Shown: positions 25,389-33,527 of the stretch, piece after piece | How the letters are laid out: each line of letters begins with the position of its first letter | How positions within the stretch are numbered: the first letter of the stretch is position 1 | Source of the DNA: a virus | IMG/VR virus record: IMGVR_UViG_3300024180_000005 | Span: 1 to 64,000 of that record | Direction: 5' to 3' (one strand) | Length of the DNA stretch: 64,000 bases | Translations under genes and position numbers: made by a program | The notes under the pieces: model-generated | What the model was told of the DNA's origin: nothing | Seen by the model: only the letters and a program-made list of their open reading frames with translations | The model's database searches: none

Positions 25389-25703
25389 TTAGTAAAAAAT
25401 ATATTTTTCATCTTCTTTGATACAATAGATTGAGATTGGGTAGATTCTCAACTCATCATTACTTTCATCCACTATAAACCTCATAGAACCATCTATGATA
25501 TCTGTGTTTACAATTTTAATTGTTGCGTGATGTAATCCTTTCAGAACTGAATAGGTGATGTCGTCTAATTCTTCAGTAAGAACCATATAGTTATCCTTTC
25601 CTTGTATCTTACCGGATAATCCATCGATAAAGTAAGCCTTTTCTATAATCTCTCTAAGTGAATCTGTTGCAGAACACTCTACTTTAATTTCATGTTTTAC
25701 CAT
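25389..25703 (-). CDS. Hypothetical protein
   Basis: A 104-residue protein beginning MVKHEIKVECSATDSLRE, a small alpha/beta-looking domain with repeated short strands (HATIKIVNTDII, MRFIVDES). No family recognised. Upstream region 25704-25767 is AT-only spacer. Confidence 0.55.
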   Translation of the reverse strand: MVKHEIKVECSATDSLREIIEKAYFIDGLSGKIQGKDNYMVLTEELDDITYSVLKGLHHATIKIVNTDIIDGSMRFIVDESNDELRIYPISIYCIKEDEKYIFY

Positions 25704-25767
25704 TTCTTTTTATTTAGTTATTAAAAAATTTTATTTGAAATATTTATATTGATAAAATATATAAAGT

Positions 25768-25977
25768 TTAATTATGATAAACAATATTTATAGACGTTAT
25801 ATCTTCAATAGTAAAATTTACTATCTCTTTGAATAGTTCAAAACCTGTAAGACTCTCATAGTCATTTTGATTTTTGTTTATCTTTTTTATGATTGGGATA
25901 AGAGAATTTATCTGTTTGTGTGTAACCTCAATCTTTTCGCGACTATCTTCTGTATCTATTACTAAAAAACCTCTCAT
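25768..25977 (-). CDS. Hypothetical protein
   Basis: A 69-residue protein (MRGFLVIDTEDSREKIEVTH) with strand-helix-strand appearance. No motif. Part of a minus-strand set of small genes between terminators. Confidence 0.5.
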   Translation of the reverse strand: MRGFLVIDTEDSREKIEVTHKQINSLIPIIKKINKNQNDYESLTGFELFKEIVNFTIEDITSINIVYHN

Positions 25978-26013
25978 ATAAGTTCTTATTTTTTCTTATA
26001 TATAAGTTTTTTC

Positions 26014-26377
26014 TTACACCAATATATTTTTTATTTCTTCAGAACCATCAGGATTCGCTGAATGTATTACGTATTCTGGAAATTTAGTTTTTCTTTCATT
26101 ACAATAACTTAACAGAAACTTAACACAATCTAATCCAGTATAAACTCTTCCTTCATCGATATCAAACCATTCTTCAATAGGCAAACTTTCTTTAAGTTCT
26201 GCGACATCTGCCAAGTCATAATCGAATGCAACTAAATCAGGAACACCATTTTCTTCTATCCATTTTATGAACTGACCATAAGAACGTACAATGGAATATA
26301 CGAAAATCCGTTATTTGCCACATATATGTAGCACAATCTCTGGGAATTCGCCAATCGTCTAAAAATAACCTTTTCAT
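26014..26377 (-). pseudogene. Cyclic-phosphate processing receiver-domain gene, frameshifted
   Basis: From the ATG at 26377 the frame reads MKRLFLDDWRIPRDCATYMW, the typical start of this receiver-like family. After about 30 codons the family sequence continues in another frame: SIVRSYGQFIKWIEENGV, PDLVAFDYDLAD, TGLDCVKFLLSYCNERK, YVIHSANPDGSEEI. The switch lies between about 26285 and 26310. The paralog at 58397 is intact. A host-type box lies 4 nt before the ATG. Dead gene or sequencing error. Confidence 0.7.
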
Positions 26378-26381
26378 ATTA

Positions 26382-26389
26382 CAAACATA
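26382..26389 (-). promoter_or_regulatory. Host-type -7 promoter element, 4 nt from ATG
   Basis: TATGTTTG then TAAT then the ATG at 26377. Confidence 0.6.
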
Positions 26390-26398
26390 CGGACAAAT

Positions 26399-26409
26399 TT
26401 TAATATATA
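26399..26409 (+). promoter_or_regulatory. Phage-type promoter element TTTAATATATA without a following gene
   Basis: Exact element; the base where a start codon would normally sit (26414) begins AUAAUCCGAC instead. It points into the candidate small RNA. Confidence 0.5.
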
Positions 26410-26413
26410 TAGT

Positions 26414-26500
26414 ATAATCCGACTTAGGACCGGATATAGATTACGCCCCACGGGTACTATATGAAAACCACTGAATTCGCTCCTCGGTGGTTTTCTTTTT
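26414..26500 (+). ncRNA. Candidate structured small RNA
   Basis: About 87 nt between a phage-type element and a hairpin with T run. The region is visibly richer in G and C than its surroundings. Possible stems: ATCCG/CGGAT around ACTTAGGAC (26417-26435); GCCC/GGGT around CAC (about 26444-26454); and the terminator GAAAACCAC/GTGGTTTTC (26463-26495). A 13-codon ORF (MKTTEFAPRWFSF) starts at 26461 but is made of the terminator. No known RNA family recognised. Confidence 0.5.
26463..26500. terminator. Terminator of the candidate small RNA and of the endonuclease gene
   Basis: 9-bp stem GAAAACCAC/GTGGTTTTC with a 15-nt loop, T run on the plus strand; it lies just past the stop of the minus-strand endonuclease too. 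Confidence 0.7.
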
Positions 26501-28235
26501 AGAGAATAATTTCAAATTTAATCTGACCACAATCAAATATTTTATAGGCACCAAAATTATCCTCCATTATCTTTGATTCTGAAAGGTTTTTATCATATCC
26601 CATTTTTATCAATTTTGATTTTTTCCATTTTTGTTTATTTGATCTTTTTTTATCAATTAAGTATGAGTAGTTTGGATAACTAGTACTTTTAACATAAAAT
26701 CCCAATTTATAATATAAATCACCTATTGACCAAGAAACATCAGAGAAGGATATAATCCTTTTTACATCATAATTTTTAATGAAATATTTCATTAGTCTGG
26801 ATGCACCACCTATAACATTAATATTTTTTTTATTACAAAACCTTGATAAGTTCCACTCATCACTCAACATGCTTTTCCTACCCTCGAAATGATCAAATGT
26901 CATTAAACTAACCAACTCATCATCGTAATATAAACCAATTTTCTTAGAGGCTGATGTATAACCTTGTATATGATTCTCATCTAGAAATTCTCTATACTCA
27001 CTTATATCTATAACCTCTTTTATAATACATTTTCTGGCATATATTTTATTTTTAGTTAGACCTAACCAATTTGTGATTTGTGATTTTATAATATCCTTTT
27101 TAAGATTCCAATCATCTTCCCAAATATGAATTATTCTAATTTCTCTTTCTTTAAAGTATTTGGTTTTATCAAGGTGGTAGTTTTTATCTTTAAATAATTC
27201 AGAGTGCCAATAAAGACCATTAAATTCAAATCCTATTTTCAAATCAGGTAAATAAATATCTATTTCCAAACCATCCCTATAACTCTGAATTATTTCACCA
27301 TCATATATACCTTTTATATAATCTAAAATTTCAATTTCTTTAAATGATGATGTTTTATTGACCGGATAACAAATTGTACATTGTTTATTATCTAGTTTAA
27401 GTCTTGAGTGATATAAATGTGAATTTGTTTCATAATAATGATCATTTTCTACACACTTAATTAGGTGTTTACCCTTACCTAAGTATTTAAAATAGTTTTT
27501 ATCACTATTTAAATTTGTTTTTATACTAGATGATCTATATTTTTCAAAAATGAGTTCTCTATATTTTTCAGATTTAGTGAAATTATCAACACCATATTTT
27601 TCTAAATTGGTTTTCTTTATTCTTTTGATAAAATCTTCGGTTTTAGTATAACTATCAAAACCGTATTTTTTATTTGAAGTTTCTTTTATTTTATTTTTAA
27701 TAATTTCTGATTTGAATGGATTATCGACTCCGTAATTTTCAAATGTTGTTTTCACCTTTTTCTTTTTAACACTTTCAATCTTTGATATATTATCAACACC
27801 ATATTTTTCAATACATGTTTCTTTGTATTTTAAATTTATTGATTCATAATCTAAATTTTCTTTTGATTTTGATATCTTATCTTTAACAGTATCTAGAATT
27901 GACGTATTTTCAACACCATATTTTTCTAAATTATTTTTCTTATAATTATATAATTTTTTATCTTTTAAAATAGGATCATTATTTGAACAAGATTTTGAAC
28001 AATATTCTCTATAACCTCTTTTATATGATAAAAATTTAACATCACCATCACAGACTTTACAAGTAGGTTTATTATTTTTAATTAAATATACTTTCTCTGA
28101 AATTGAATCACCTGGACATTTATCTAAAAAAGAATATAAATTATTTAAGTTTTTAGATACCCATTGCTCTTTAACCGAATTTAATTCTATTTTAGATAAA
28201 TATATTTCATATTCTTTTTTAACTATTTCATTCAT
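26499..28235 (-). CDS. Homing endonuclease with KYG repeats and Vsr-like nuclease domain
   Basis: A 578-residue protein. Start MNEIVKKEYEIY at 28235 is preferred over 28253 because TTATATATA lies 4 nt upstream. Seen: zinc-binding pairs CKVC and CSKSC (about 55-85); repeated LEKYGVxN or variant modules (about 100-235) spaced by charged helices, probably DNA-binding; and a C-terminal nuclease domain with EIDIYLPDLKIGFEFNGLYW, HSE, IRIIHIWEDDW and a final FDCGQIKFE. Known: KYG repeats and EDxHD/Vsr-type nuclease domains occur in phage homing endonucleases. Its C-terminal half is nearly the same as that of the gene at 34587. Confidence 0.85.
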   Translation of the reverse strand: MNEIVKKEYEIYLSKIELNSVKEQWVSKNLNNLYSFLDKCPGDSISEKVYLIKNNKPTCKVCDGDVKFLSYKRGYREYCSKSCSNNDPILKDKKLYNYKKNNLEKYGVENTSILDTVKDKISKSKENLDYESINLKYKETCIEKYGVDNISKIESVKKKKVKTTFENYGVDNPFKSEIIKNKIKETSNKKYGFDSYTKTEDFIKRIKKTNLEKYGVDNFTKSEKYRELIFEKYRSSSIKTNLNSDKNYFKYLGKGKHLIKCVENDHYYETNSHLYHSRLKLDNKQCTICYPVNKTSSFKEIEILDYIKGIYDGEIIQSYRDGLEIDIYLPDLKIGFEFNGLYWHSELFKDKNYHLDKTKYFKEREIRIIHIWEDDWNLKKDIIKSQITNWLGLTKNKIYARKCIIKEVIDISEYREFLDENHIQGYTSASKKIGLYYDDELVSLMTFDHFEGRKSMLSDEWNLSRFCNKKNINVIGGASRLMKYFIKNYDVKRIISFSDVSWSIGDLYYKLGFYVKSTSYPNYSYLIDKKRSNKQKWKKSKLIKMGYDKNLSESKIMEDNFGAYKIFDCGQIKFEIIL

Positions 28236-28239
28236 ATTG

Positions 28240-28248
28240 TATATATAA
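28240..28248 (-). promoter_or_regulatory. Phage-type promoter element, variant TTATATATA
   Basis: One mismatch to the core, with CAAT as the 4-nt spacer to the ATG at 28235. Confidence 0.4.
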
Positions 28249-28356
28249 GCCATAACATCTCTCCTATAAAAGAAAGCCAGTATTGTTTAATATAATTTAA
28301 CATTAAAATAATAAACAAATAAGTTAAAAAAATATATATAACTTAAATAAAAATTT

Positions 28357-29322
28357 ATGGAAAATACAGAGAACATATTAAAAGAAAACCCGGGAAGATT
28401 CGTTCTATTCCCTATTGAACACAATGACATCTGGGAAATGTATAAAACTGCGGAACATTCATTTTGGACTGCAGAAGAGATTGATTTAGCACAGGACTTA
28501 ACAGACTGGGATAATAAACTTAATGATGATGAAAGACACTACATTAAAAATGTATTGGCATTTTTTGCAGCATCGGATGGAATCGTAAATGAGAATTTGG
28601 CAGAAAATTTTGTTAAAGAGGTTCAATATGCAGAAGCGAAAAGTTTTTATGGTTTCCAAATTGCAATGGAGAATGTTCATTCTGAGACTTACTCTCTTTT
28701 AATTGATACCTATATTAAAGATGAAAAAGAAAAGGATCATTTATTCAATGCAATCGATACTGTTCCTTCTGTTAAGAAGAAAGCTGATTGGGCACTTAAA
28801 TGGATTGAATCAGAATCATTTGCAGAGCGTTTAATCGCTTTCGCAGCGGTAGAAGGTATCTTCTTCTCAGGATCATTCTGTTCTATCTTCTGGTTGAAGA
28901 AAAGAGGTTTGATGCCAGGATTAGCTTTCTCAAATGAGTTGATTTCAAGAGATGAAGGTTTACATTGTGAGTTTGCTTGTTTATTACATAACAAACACAT
29001 AGTAAATAAAGTTTCTCAAGAAAGAATTACTCAGATCATTACGGAAGCGGTTGAGATTGAAAAAGAGTTCGTAACAGATTCTTTACCGGTATCACTTATT
29101 GGTATGAATGCAAAGTTGATGCAACAATACATTGAGTTCGTTGCCGACTATTGGTTAAGTGAGTTAGGTTGTCAAAAGGTTTATAACACCGAAAATCCAT
29201 TCGATTTTATGGATATGCTTTCTTTACAAAATAAGAGCAATTTTTTTGAAAAAAGAGTTTCTGAATACCAAAAAACATCAGATAAGAATATCGACTTTGA
29301 TAATATGGATGATGACTTTTAA
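28357..29322 (+). CDS. nrdB: Ribonucleotide reductase class I beta subunit
   Basis: A 321-residue ferritin-like subunit. Seen: [15 protein letters not shown] (first Glu/Asp ligand), [33 protein letters not shown] (E..H ligand pair), [28 protein letters not shown] (second ExxH) and the C-terminal tail ending [11 protein letters not shown], which would dock to NrdA. Known: generates the tyrosyl radical used to make dNTPs. No alpha subunit is in the window, so it is presumably elsewhere or supplied by the host. Shorter than T4 NrdB (388). A homing endonuclease lies just upstream on the other strand. Confidence 0.95.
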   Translation: MENTENILKENPGRFVLFPIEHNDIWEMYKTAEHSFWTAEEIDLAQDLTDWDNKLNDDERHYIKNVLAFFAASDGIVNENLAENFVKEVQYAEAKSFYGFQIAMENVHSETYSLLIDTYIKDEKEKDHLFNAIDTVPSVKKKADWALKWIESESFAERLIAFAAVEGIFFSGSFCSIFWLKKRGLMPGLAFSNELISRDEGLHCEFACLLHNKHIVNKVSQERITQIITEAVEIEKEFVTDSLPVSLIGMNAKLMQQYIEFVADYWLSELGCQKVYNTENPFDFMDMLSLQNKSNFFEKRVSEYQKTSDKNIDFDNMDDDF

Positions 29323-29344
29323 AAACTTACCGTTTAAGTCAATT

Positions 29345-29370
29345 AAAACCTACTTTTAGTAGGTTTTTTT
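29345..29370 (+). terminator. Terminator after nrdB
   Basis: Stem AAAACCTAC/GTAGGTTTT, short loop, T run. Confidence 0.85.
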
Positions 29371-29391
29371 ATATAAAAAAAAATATAAAAT

Positions 29392-30237
29392 ATGAATGTT
29401 CTTTCATTATTCGATGGTATGTCTTGTGGACATATTGCATTAGACAAACTTGGAATCGAAGTTGATCAATACTTTGCATCTGAAATAGAAGATGCATCTA
29501 TTAAAGTAACTATGAAAAATTATCCAAATACTATACAACTTGGTGATGTTACTAAAGTAGAGGGTAAAGATTTACCAAAAATTGATTTATTGATTGGTGG
29601 AAGTCCTTGTCAATCATTTTCAAATGCAGGAAATGGTTCAGGATTTGATGGTAAGAGTGGATTATTTTATGAATGGGTAAGACTTTTAAAAGAAACTAAT
29701 CCTAAATACTTTATGTTGGAAAATGTAAAGATGAAAAAAGAATGGCAAGATGTTATTACTGATATTTTAGGTGTAAAACCAATTCTTATCAATAGTAATA
29801 TTTTTTCCGCTCAGAATCGTCAGAGACTTTATTGGACTAATATTCCAATGGATCCTTTACCCGATGATAAAGAGATTTATATCGAAGACATATTAGAGAC
29901 CAACTTTGATTCAAAGTATTGGTTACCTGAAAAGAATGCAGGATTGTTGAGTAAAAAAGTCGATATAACTGGTGCTCCCAATATTTGTTGTATAGATGTC
30001 TATAACAAGAGATATAAAAAAGATAGAAAAAGCCCTACTCTCACACACCCTTGTCATAACTCTCTAAGACTTTTACAAGATGGTAAATTCAGAAAGCTTA
30101 CACCGATTGAATGTGAAAGACTTCAGAATGTACCGGATGGTTATACAGAAGGTGTTGCAGATACACATCGATATGCAATGCTTGGAAACGGCTGGACCGT
30201 GGATGTCATAGCACATATATTTAAAAACCTCGACTAA
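29392..30237 (+). CDS. DNA cytosine-5 methyltransferase
   Basis: A 281-residue C5-MTase. Seen in order: LSLFDGMSCGHIAL (motif I), GGSPCQSFSNAG (motif IV with catalytic Cys), FMLENVKM (motif VI), SAQNRQRLYW (motif VIII), a short variable recognition region, RKLTPIECERLQNVPDGY (motif IX) and AMLGNGWTVDVI (motif X). Lacks a cognate restriction enzyme nearby, so it is an orphan phage methylase, probably masking host restriction sites. The SCGHIALDKLG-type motif I resembles the DNMT3-like subgroup. The terminator overlaps its stop codon. Confidence 0.93.
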   Translation: MNVLSLFDGMSCGHIALDKLGIEVDQYFASEIEDASIKVTMKNYPNTIQLGDVTKVEGKDLPKIDLLIGGSPCQSFSNAGNGSGFDGKSGLFYEWVRLLKETNPKYFMLENVKMKKEWQDVITDILGVKPILINSNIFSAQNRQRLYWTNIPMDPLPDDKEIYIEDILETNFDSKYWLPEKNAGLLSKKVDITGAPNICCIDVYNKRYKKDRKSPTLTHPCHNSLRLLQDGKFRKLTPIECERLQNVPDGYTEGVADTHRYAMLGNGWTVDVIAHIFKNLD

Positions 30238-30248
30238 ACGAGGTTTTT
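30223..30248 (+). terminator. Terminator overlapping the methyltransferase stop
   Basis: Stem AAAAACCTCG/CGAGGTTTTT with T run; the TAA stop lies in its loop. Confidence 0.85.
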
Positions 30249-30262
30249 TTGTTTTTGAAAAA

Positions 30263-30271
30263 TAATATATA
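30263..30271 (+). promoter_or_regulatory. Phage-type promoter element TAATATATA
   Basis: Followed by ACTT and the ATG at 30276; heads the four-gene tagged unit 30276-32344. Confidence 0.6.
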
Positions 30272-30275
30272 ACTT

Positions 30276-30566
30276 ATGAAGATATTAAGATTTGAAGATT
30301 TTGAAATGACGAATGAGGCATTACCAAGACAACAATCAGTAAATCAGTTAAAAAAAGTTATGAAGATGTCTGCTAAAACAGATATCGGAAATCGTATCTC
30401 TGATATGAACAAGCAAGGTGCTAATATACAATATATTCAAAACCCTATTGATTCGGGTATTGAGTCATATGAAGATTATGAAAAGCATAATAAAAAATTC
30501 GTTTCTTCTTGGAATTTAAAAGGTATGTTGAGTCCATTTAAAGTAAAGAAAGTTAAAGATATATAA
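30276..30566 (+). CDS. Small tagged protein
   Basis: A 96-residue basic protein beginning MKILRFEDFEMTNEALP, a tag-family N-terminus (T-N-E step). The remainder is Lys-rich with IGNRISDMNKQGANIQYIQN and a basic end (SPFKVKKVKDI). No enzyme motif. First gene of an operon of four consecutive tagged genes. Confidence 0.62.
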   Translation: MKILRFEDFEMTNEALPRQQSVNQLKKVMKMSAKTDIGNRISDMNKQGANIQYIQNPIDSGIESYEDYEKHNKKFVSSWNLKGMLSPFKVKKVKDI

Positions 30567-30580
30567 AAATAAAACGAGAT

Positions 30581-30901
30581 ATGAAATACTTAAAAAGGTT
30601 TAATGAGGCGATAAATGAAGAATATTTTTCACTGACTGATAAATATAATGAGTTGCCTGATGATATGATATTTCCAAGAACCGAAGGACATGATGAGTGG
30701 TTGAAGAATACACCAACCCATATCAAATTACTTTCGATGCTTTGTGGGTTATTAGATGCTGATTTAGTAGAAAGATTTCAACTCGATAATACTTTTTTTG
30801 TGGCTTTGAAAAATGAGTATGAGTATACTGGATTTGAATTAACAAAAGATGAGGTTATAGAATCTTGTCATAAACTTAAAAAGGAAGGATTTTTAAAATA
30901 A
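30581..30901 (+). CDS. Small tagged protein
   Basis: A 106-residue acidic protein beginning MKYLKRFNEAINEEYFS with an I-N-E step. Body helical with two cysteine-free hydrophobic helices (HIKLLSMLCGLLDADLV region contains one Cys). No motif recognised. It lies 14 nt after the previous tagged gene and 3 nt before the next. Confidence 0.62.
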   Translation: MKYLKRFNEAINEEYFSLTDKYNELPDDMIFPRTEGHDEWLKNTPTHIKLLSMLCGLLDADLVERFQLDNTFFVALKNEYEYTGFELTKDEVIESCHKLKKEGFLK

Positions 30902-30904
30902 GAT

Positions 30905-31432
30905 ATGAAGAACATAAAGACATATGAAGGATTTTTTGACTTCTTTAAAAAGAAGAAGTCTGAAGACGACCAGATTGGAGAAGACTATCTAAAAAGACTT
31001 AAGAATTTAAAATCCTTTTTAGAAAAAGGAGGTGTATCTCCATATGAGATTGTTTCTAAACACGACATTGATGAGGATAGTAAATATCTTAGATATACTT
31101 TAACATTTGACGACGGTGCCATAAGAATTTGTAAGGTAGAGGCCGATAAAAAATATAGACAAGGATGGAATCTACAAACACAGAAAGAATTCATCGAACG
31201 AGGGTGTGTAAAGAAGAACAATCATGTTCTTTATTTACTTGATATCAAAAGAGTAGAAGAATGTCTTTTAGCAGACTGGACTATATTGGAAGATATTTTC
31301 GAAATGGCAGAATGGTGCTTCAACAAAAACCAGAAAAACATTAGAATAAACAAGATAAAAGGTGATATGAACCCATCAGCGGATCTATTAGATGATGATA
31401 TTTGGGGTGATACTCCTTTAGACAGAAGGTAA
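30905..31432 (+). CDS. Tagged protein of unknown function
   Basis: A 175-residue protein beginning MKNIKTYEGFFDFFKKKKSE. It keeps the MKxIKxYE front but lacks an [IL]-x-E within the first 20 residues. The middle has LRYTLTFDDGAIRICKVEAD and a helical segment around WTILEDIFEMAEWC. No family recognised. Member of the tagged operon, 3 nt from both neighbours. Confidence 0.6.
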   Translation: MKNIKTYEGFFDFFKKKKSEDDQIGEDYLKRLKNLKSFLEKGGVSPYEIVSKHDIDEDSKYLRYTLTFDDGAIRICKVEADKKYRQGWNLQTQKEFIERGCVKKNNHVLYLLDIKRVEECLLADWTILEDIFEMAEWCFNKNQKNIRINKIKGDMNPSADLLDDDIWGDTPLDRR

Positions 31433-31435
31433 ACT

Positions 31436-32344
31436 ATGAAATACTTAAAACTATACGAACAATTTAGACTTATCTTGGAAAAATTAGATAGTCAAGGAAA
31501 AAAATTATTTTTACTATGTGGACCAAGTGCTACTGGTAAAACTTATTTAGCTGGTCAAATCGGAATTGAACACTGGACGAAATCAACAGATTTTAAAGGT
31601 AATTGTCTAATTACAACTGATGGTGAAGATGGTGAACAAGAAAAAATTACTGAGTTATTGGAAGCAAAAGGTTGTCCTAAGTTAGCAGAGATATCAAAAT
31701 CTGATATAAACAATATTGGTGGAGTTTTTATGATTGCTTATGTAGGTGATGGTGTAGATAAAAAATGGTTTGACCAGTGGAAGAATGAAGCTGATGAAGA
31801 AGAAAAGAGTATTCTAAATCCATTATTTGAGATTCTTACTAAAGAAAATACTTTTTGTCCACAAACGATTACACAACAAGATAGTAGAGTTTTAAAACTA
31901 GCACTAATTTCTTATTTATGGGGACCTGGTACAATTTTATTTGATGATGTTAGACCAACAATCACTAAGTTTTATGATGACATAACAGAGTATATTATTT
32001 ATACACCGATTACTACTTATTTAAGTGATAATCTAGTGAAGAGAACTTCTGGTGAACCTGATATGAATATAAAAGGTAAGATTGAAAAGTTTTTTGAATG
32101 GTTTCAATTATCAGAAACTCCTGATACTTCATTTCCTGATGATAAAAAATACACATTGGACGAGATTGAAGAATCTATGGAAACAATAAAAACAAAAATA
32201 ACTATTGAAGATTTTATCACTATTTCTAAAATAACTGATAAAATGAAAGAAGATGGTTTCTACTTTAAAAAGGGTGGAATTCAAGGAGATAAAGATAAAA
32301 GTCCTGTGTTTAATTCAAGAGGTGGTGATAGTTTATCACTATAA
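31436..32344 (+). CDS. Tagged P-loop NTPase
   Basis: A 302-residue protein: tag MKYLKLYEQFRLILEKLDS (I-L-E), then directly a P-loop LFLLCGPSATGKTYLAG (Walker A, about residues 24-40) and, near residue 165, GPGTILFDDVRPT (Walker B-like with DD). A helical C-terminal region follows. The Walker A starts only a few residues after the tag, suggesting the tag was added to an existing kinase-like or ATPase domain. Substrate unknown. Last gene of the 30276 operon. Confidence 0.68.
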   Translation: MKYLKLYEQFRLILEKLDSQGKKLFLLCGPSATGKTYLAGQIGIEHWTKSTDFKGNCLITTDGEDGEQEKITELLEAKGCPKLAEISKSDINNIGGVFMIAYVGDGVDKKWFDQWKNEADEEEKSILNPLFEILTKENTFCPQTITQQDSRVLKLALISYLWGPGTILFDDVRPTITKFYDDITEYIIYTPITTYLSDNLVKRTSGEPDMNIKGKIEKFFEWFQLSETPDTSFPDDKKYTLDEIEESMETIKTKITIEDFITISKITDKMKEDGFYFKKGGIQGDKDKSPVFNSRGGDSLSL

Positions 32345-32346
32345 AA

Positions 32347-32358
32347 TTTTAATATATA
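32347..32358 (+). promoter_or_regulatory. Phage-type promoter element TTTTAATATATA
   Basis: Followed by AACT and the ATG at 32363. Confidence 0.6.
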
Positions 32359-32362
32359 AACT

Positions 32363-32650
32363 ATGAGATATTTAAAAACATTTGAAAACTACAATGATAA
32401 GACTTTGGCAAGGGAGATTGCAGAAGACTTACTACCAAGATTACAAAAAATCAGAGATGAAAAAGGAATCTTTACTGCAAGTATGTTTGATAACTACATG
32501 GAAGAAAGAAAAGGTGATCTTAAGTTAACTGATGAAGTTATGGCAGAACTTGTTGATTTGGGATTCCAATTCGATTATGATGATTCGGAAGATGAAGACT
32601 TTGACGATGATTTAGATGCAGATTCAATATTTAATTATAACTTAAATTGA
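32363..32650 (+). CDS. Small tagged acidic protein
   Basis: A 95-residue protein beginning MRYLKTFENYNDKTLAREIAE (tag front, with an I-A-E at residues 19-21 as in T4 IAE). The C-terminus is extremely acidic (DYDDSEDEDFDDDLDAD). No enzyme motif. Own promoter element although the tagged operon lies directly upstream. Confidence 0.62.
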   Translation: MRYLKTFENYNDKTLAREIAEDLLPRLQKIRDEKGIFTASMFDNYMEERKGDLKLTDEVMAELVDLGFQFDYDDSEDEDFDDDLDADSIFNYNLN

Positions 32651-32703
32651 ATATTAAAAAAATAAATAAATAATATGAAATTACCTATATTATTAAACCA
32701 TAA

Positions 32704-32733
32704 ATGAAATACTTAAAAAAAGACTCATTTTGA
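32704..32733 (+). other. Orphan tag stub ahead of a terminator
   Basis: The 9-codon ORF MKYLKKDSF starts like the tagged proteins and its stop lies inside the terminator hairpin. It overlaps (ATGA) the end of another 10-codon ORF starting at 32674 (MKLPILLNHK). Read as remains of a deleted tagged gene, or chance. Confidence 0.35.
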
Positions 32734-32743
32734 GTCTTTTTTT
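32715..32743 (+). terminator. Rho-independent terminator
   Basis: Stem AAAAAGACTCA/TGAGTCTTTTT with a 3-nt loop and T run. Confidence 0.85.
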
Positions 32744-32765
32744 TATATAAATTTTTGAACTCATA

Positions 32766-32903
32766 TTATTGTATAATTAGTTTCATAATTGAGTTATCTT
32801 CTATCCATGCACATTTAACCATATTACCACCCATTTCTTCGTACATCATATCTTCCGGAAGTTCATTGAACTCTTTTTCTGTAAAGTTTTTAACTTTTTC
32901 CAT
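32766..32903 (-). CDS. Small acidic hypothetical protein
   Basis: A 45-residue ORF from the ATG at 32903: MEKVKNFTEKEFNELPEDMM, then YEEMGGNMVKCAWIEDNSI. Codon use looks like the neighbours. No family. It fills part of the 32.65-33.2 kb stretch together with the next small gene. Confidence 0.45.
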   Translation of the reverse strand: MEKVKNFTEKEFNELPEDMMYEEMGGNMVKCAWIEDNSIMKLIIQ

Positions 32904-32919
32904 TATTTATCGATTTTTA

Positions 32920-33090
32920 TTATTTTAATACCATATACTTAACACCATCAACAATCTTAGTAATATACTTACCAGTTTCTTTTTTCTCTACTTTCTTAGT
33001 AGCTCTTTTAGTAGCAGTTTTACCTTTAACACTTTTATCTGTTTCACCATATTTTTGTTTGATAAACTCTTTCATTGAAATTCTTTCCAT
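32920..33090 (-). CDS. Small Lys-rich hypothetical protein
   Basis: A 56-residue ORF from the ATG at 33090: MERISMKEFIKQKYGETDKS, then a basic stretch KGKTATKRATKKVEKKETG and a strand-like end YITKIVDGVKYMVLK. Composition suggests nucleic-acid binding. A host-type TATCTTTG lies about 26 nt upstream. Confidence 0.5.
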   Translation of the reverse strand: MERISMKEFIKQKYGETDKSVKGKTATKRATKKVEKKETGKYITKIVDGVKYMVLK

Positions 33091-33116
33091 AATTATCTTA
33101 TTTTTTTAGTGTTTAA

Positions 33117-33124
33117 CAAAGATA
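33117..33124 (-). promoter_or_regulatory. Host-type -7 promoter element
   Basis: TATCTTTG on the minus strand upstream of the two small genes ending at 32766. Confidence 0.5.
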
Positions 33125-33195
33125 AATAATTTATTCAAATACAAAACATATTTTAAAACCTATTATATAAAACTCATAAATAAAAAATAAATAAA

Positions 33196-33423
33196 ATGGA
33201 AAAACACGATTTACATCACGAGTTTCCTCAACACGAGGAAAGAATTCATGAATTAAAGATTTCTAATAATCATTTCAAGAAGTTATTTGGCGAGTATCAC
33301 CAAATAAATAAAGATATACATAGACTTGAAGTTAGTGAAAACTTTACTGATGATGAACTAACAAAGATTAAACAAAAAAGACTTCATTTAAAAGATGAAT
33401 TATTTAGTATTATAAACTCTTAA
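33196..33423 (+). CDS. YdcH-like (DUF465) small protein
   Basis: A 75-residue helical protein beginning MEKHDLHHEFPQHEERIHEL, with FKKLFGEYHQINKDIHRLE and a final KQKRLHLKDELFSII. The EFPxHxxxIHxLKxxNxHFxxLFxEYHxxNxxIHRxE pattern is that of the YdcH/DUF465 family, whose role is unknown. It precedes the single-stranded DNA-binding protein gene by about 100 nt. Confidence 0.75.
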   Translation: MEKHDLHHEFPQHEERIHELKISNNHFKKLFGEYHQINKDIHRLEVSENFTDDELTKIKQKRLHLKDELFSIINS

Positions 33424-33527
33424 ATATAAGAAAAATTATTTAAATAACCTAAACTTTTATACAAAAATTTAATATAAATAATAACTAGACAAGGTGTTTA
33501 GTAAATAAAACAAATAAAAAGCAAATT

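Noticed and set aside
26461-26502. 13-codon ORF MKTTEFAPRWFSF
   Set aside because: Its codons are the terminator hairpin itself, and it lacks coding character.
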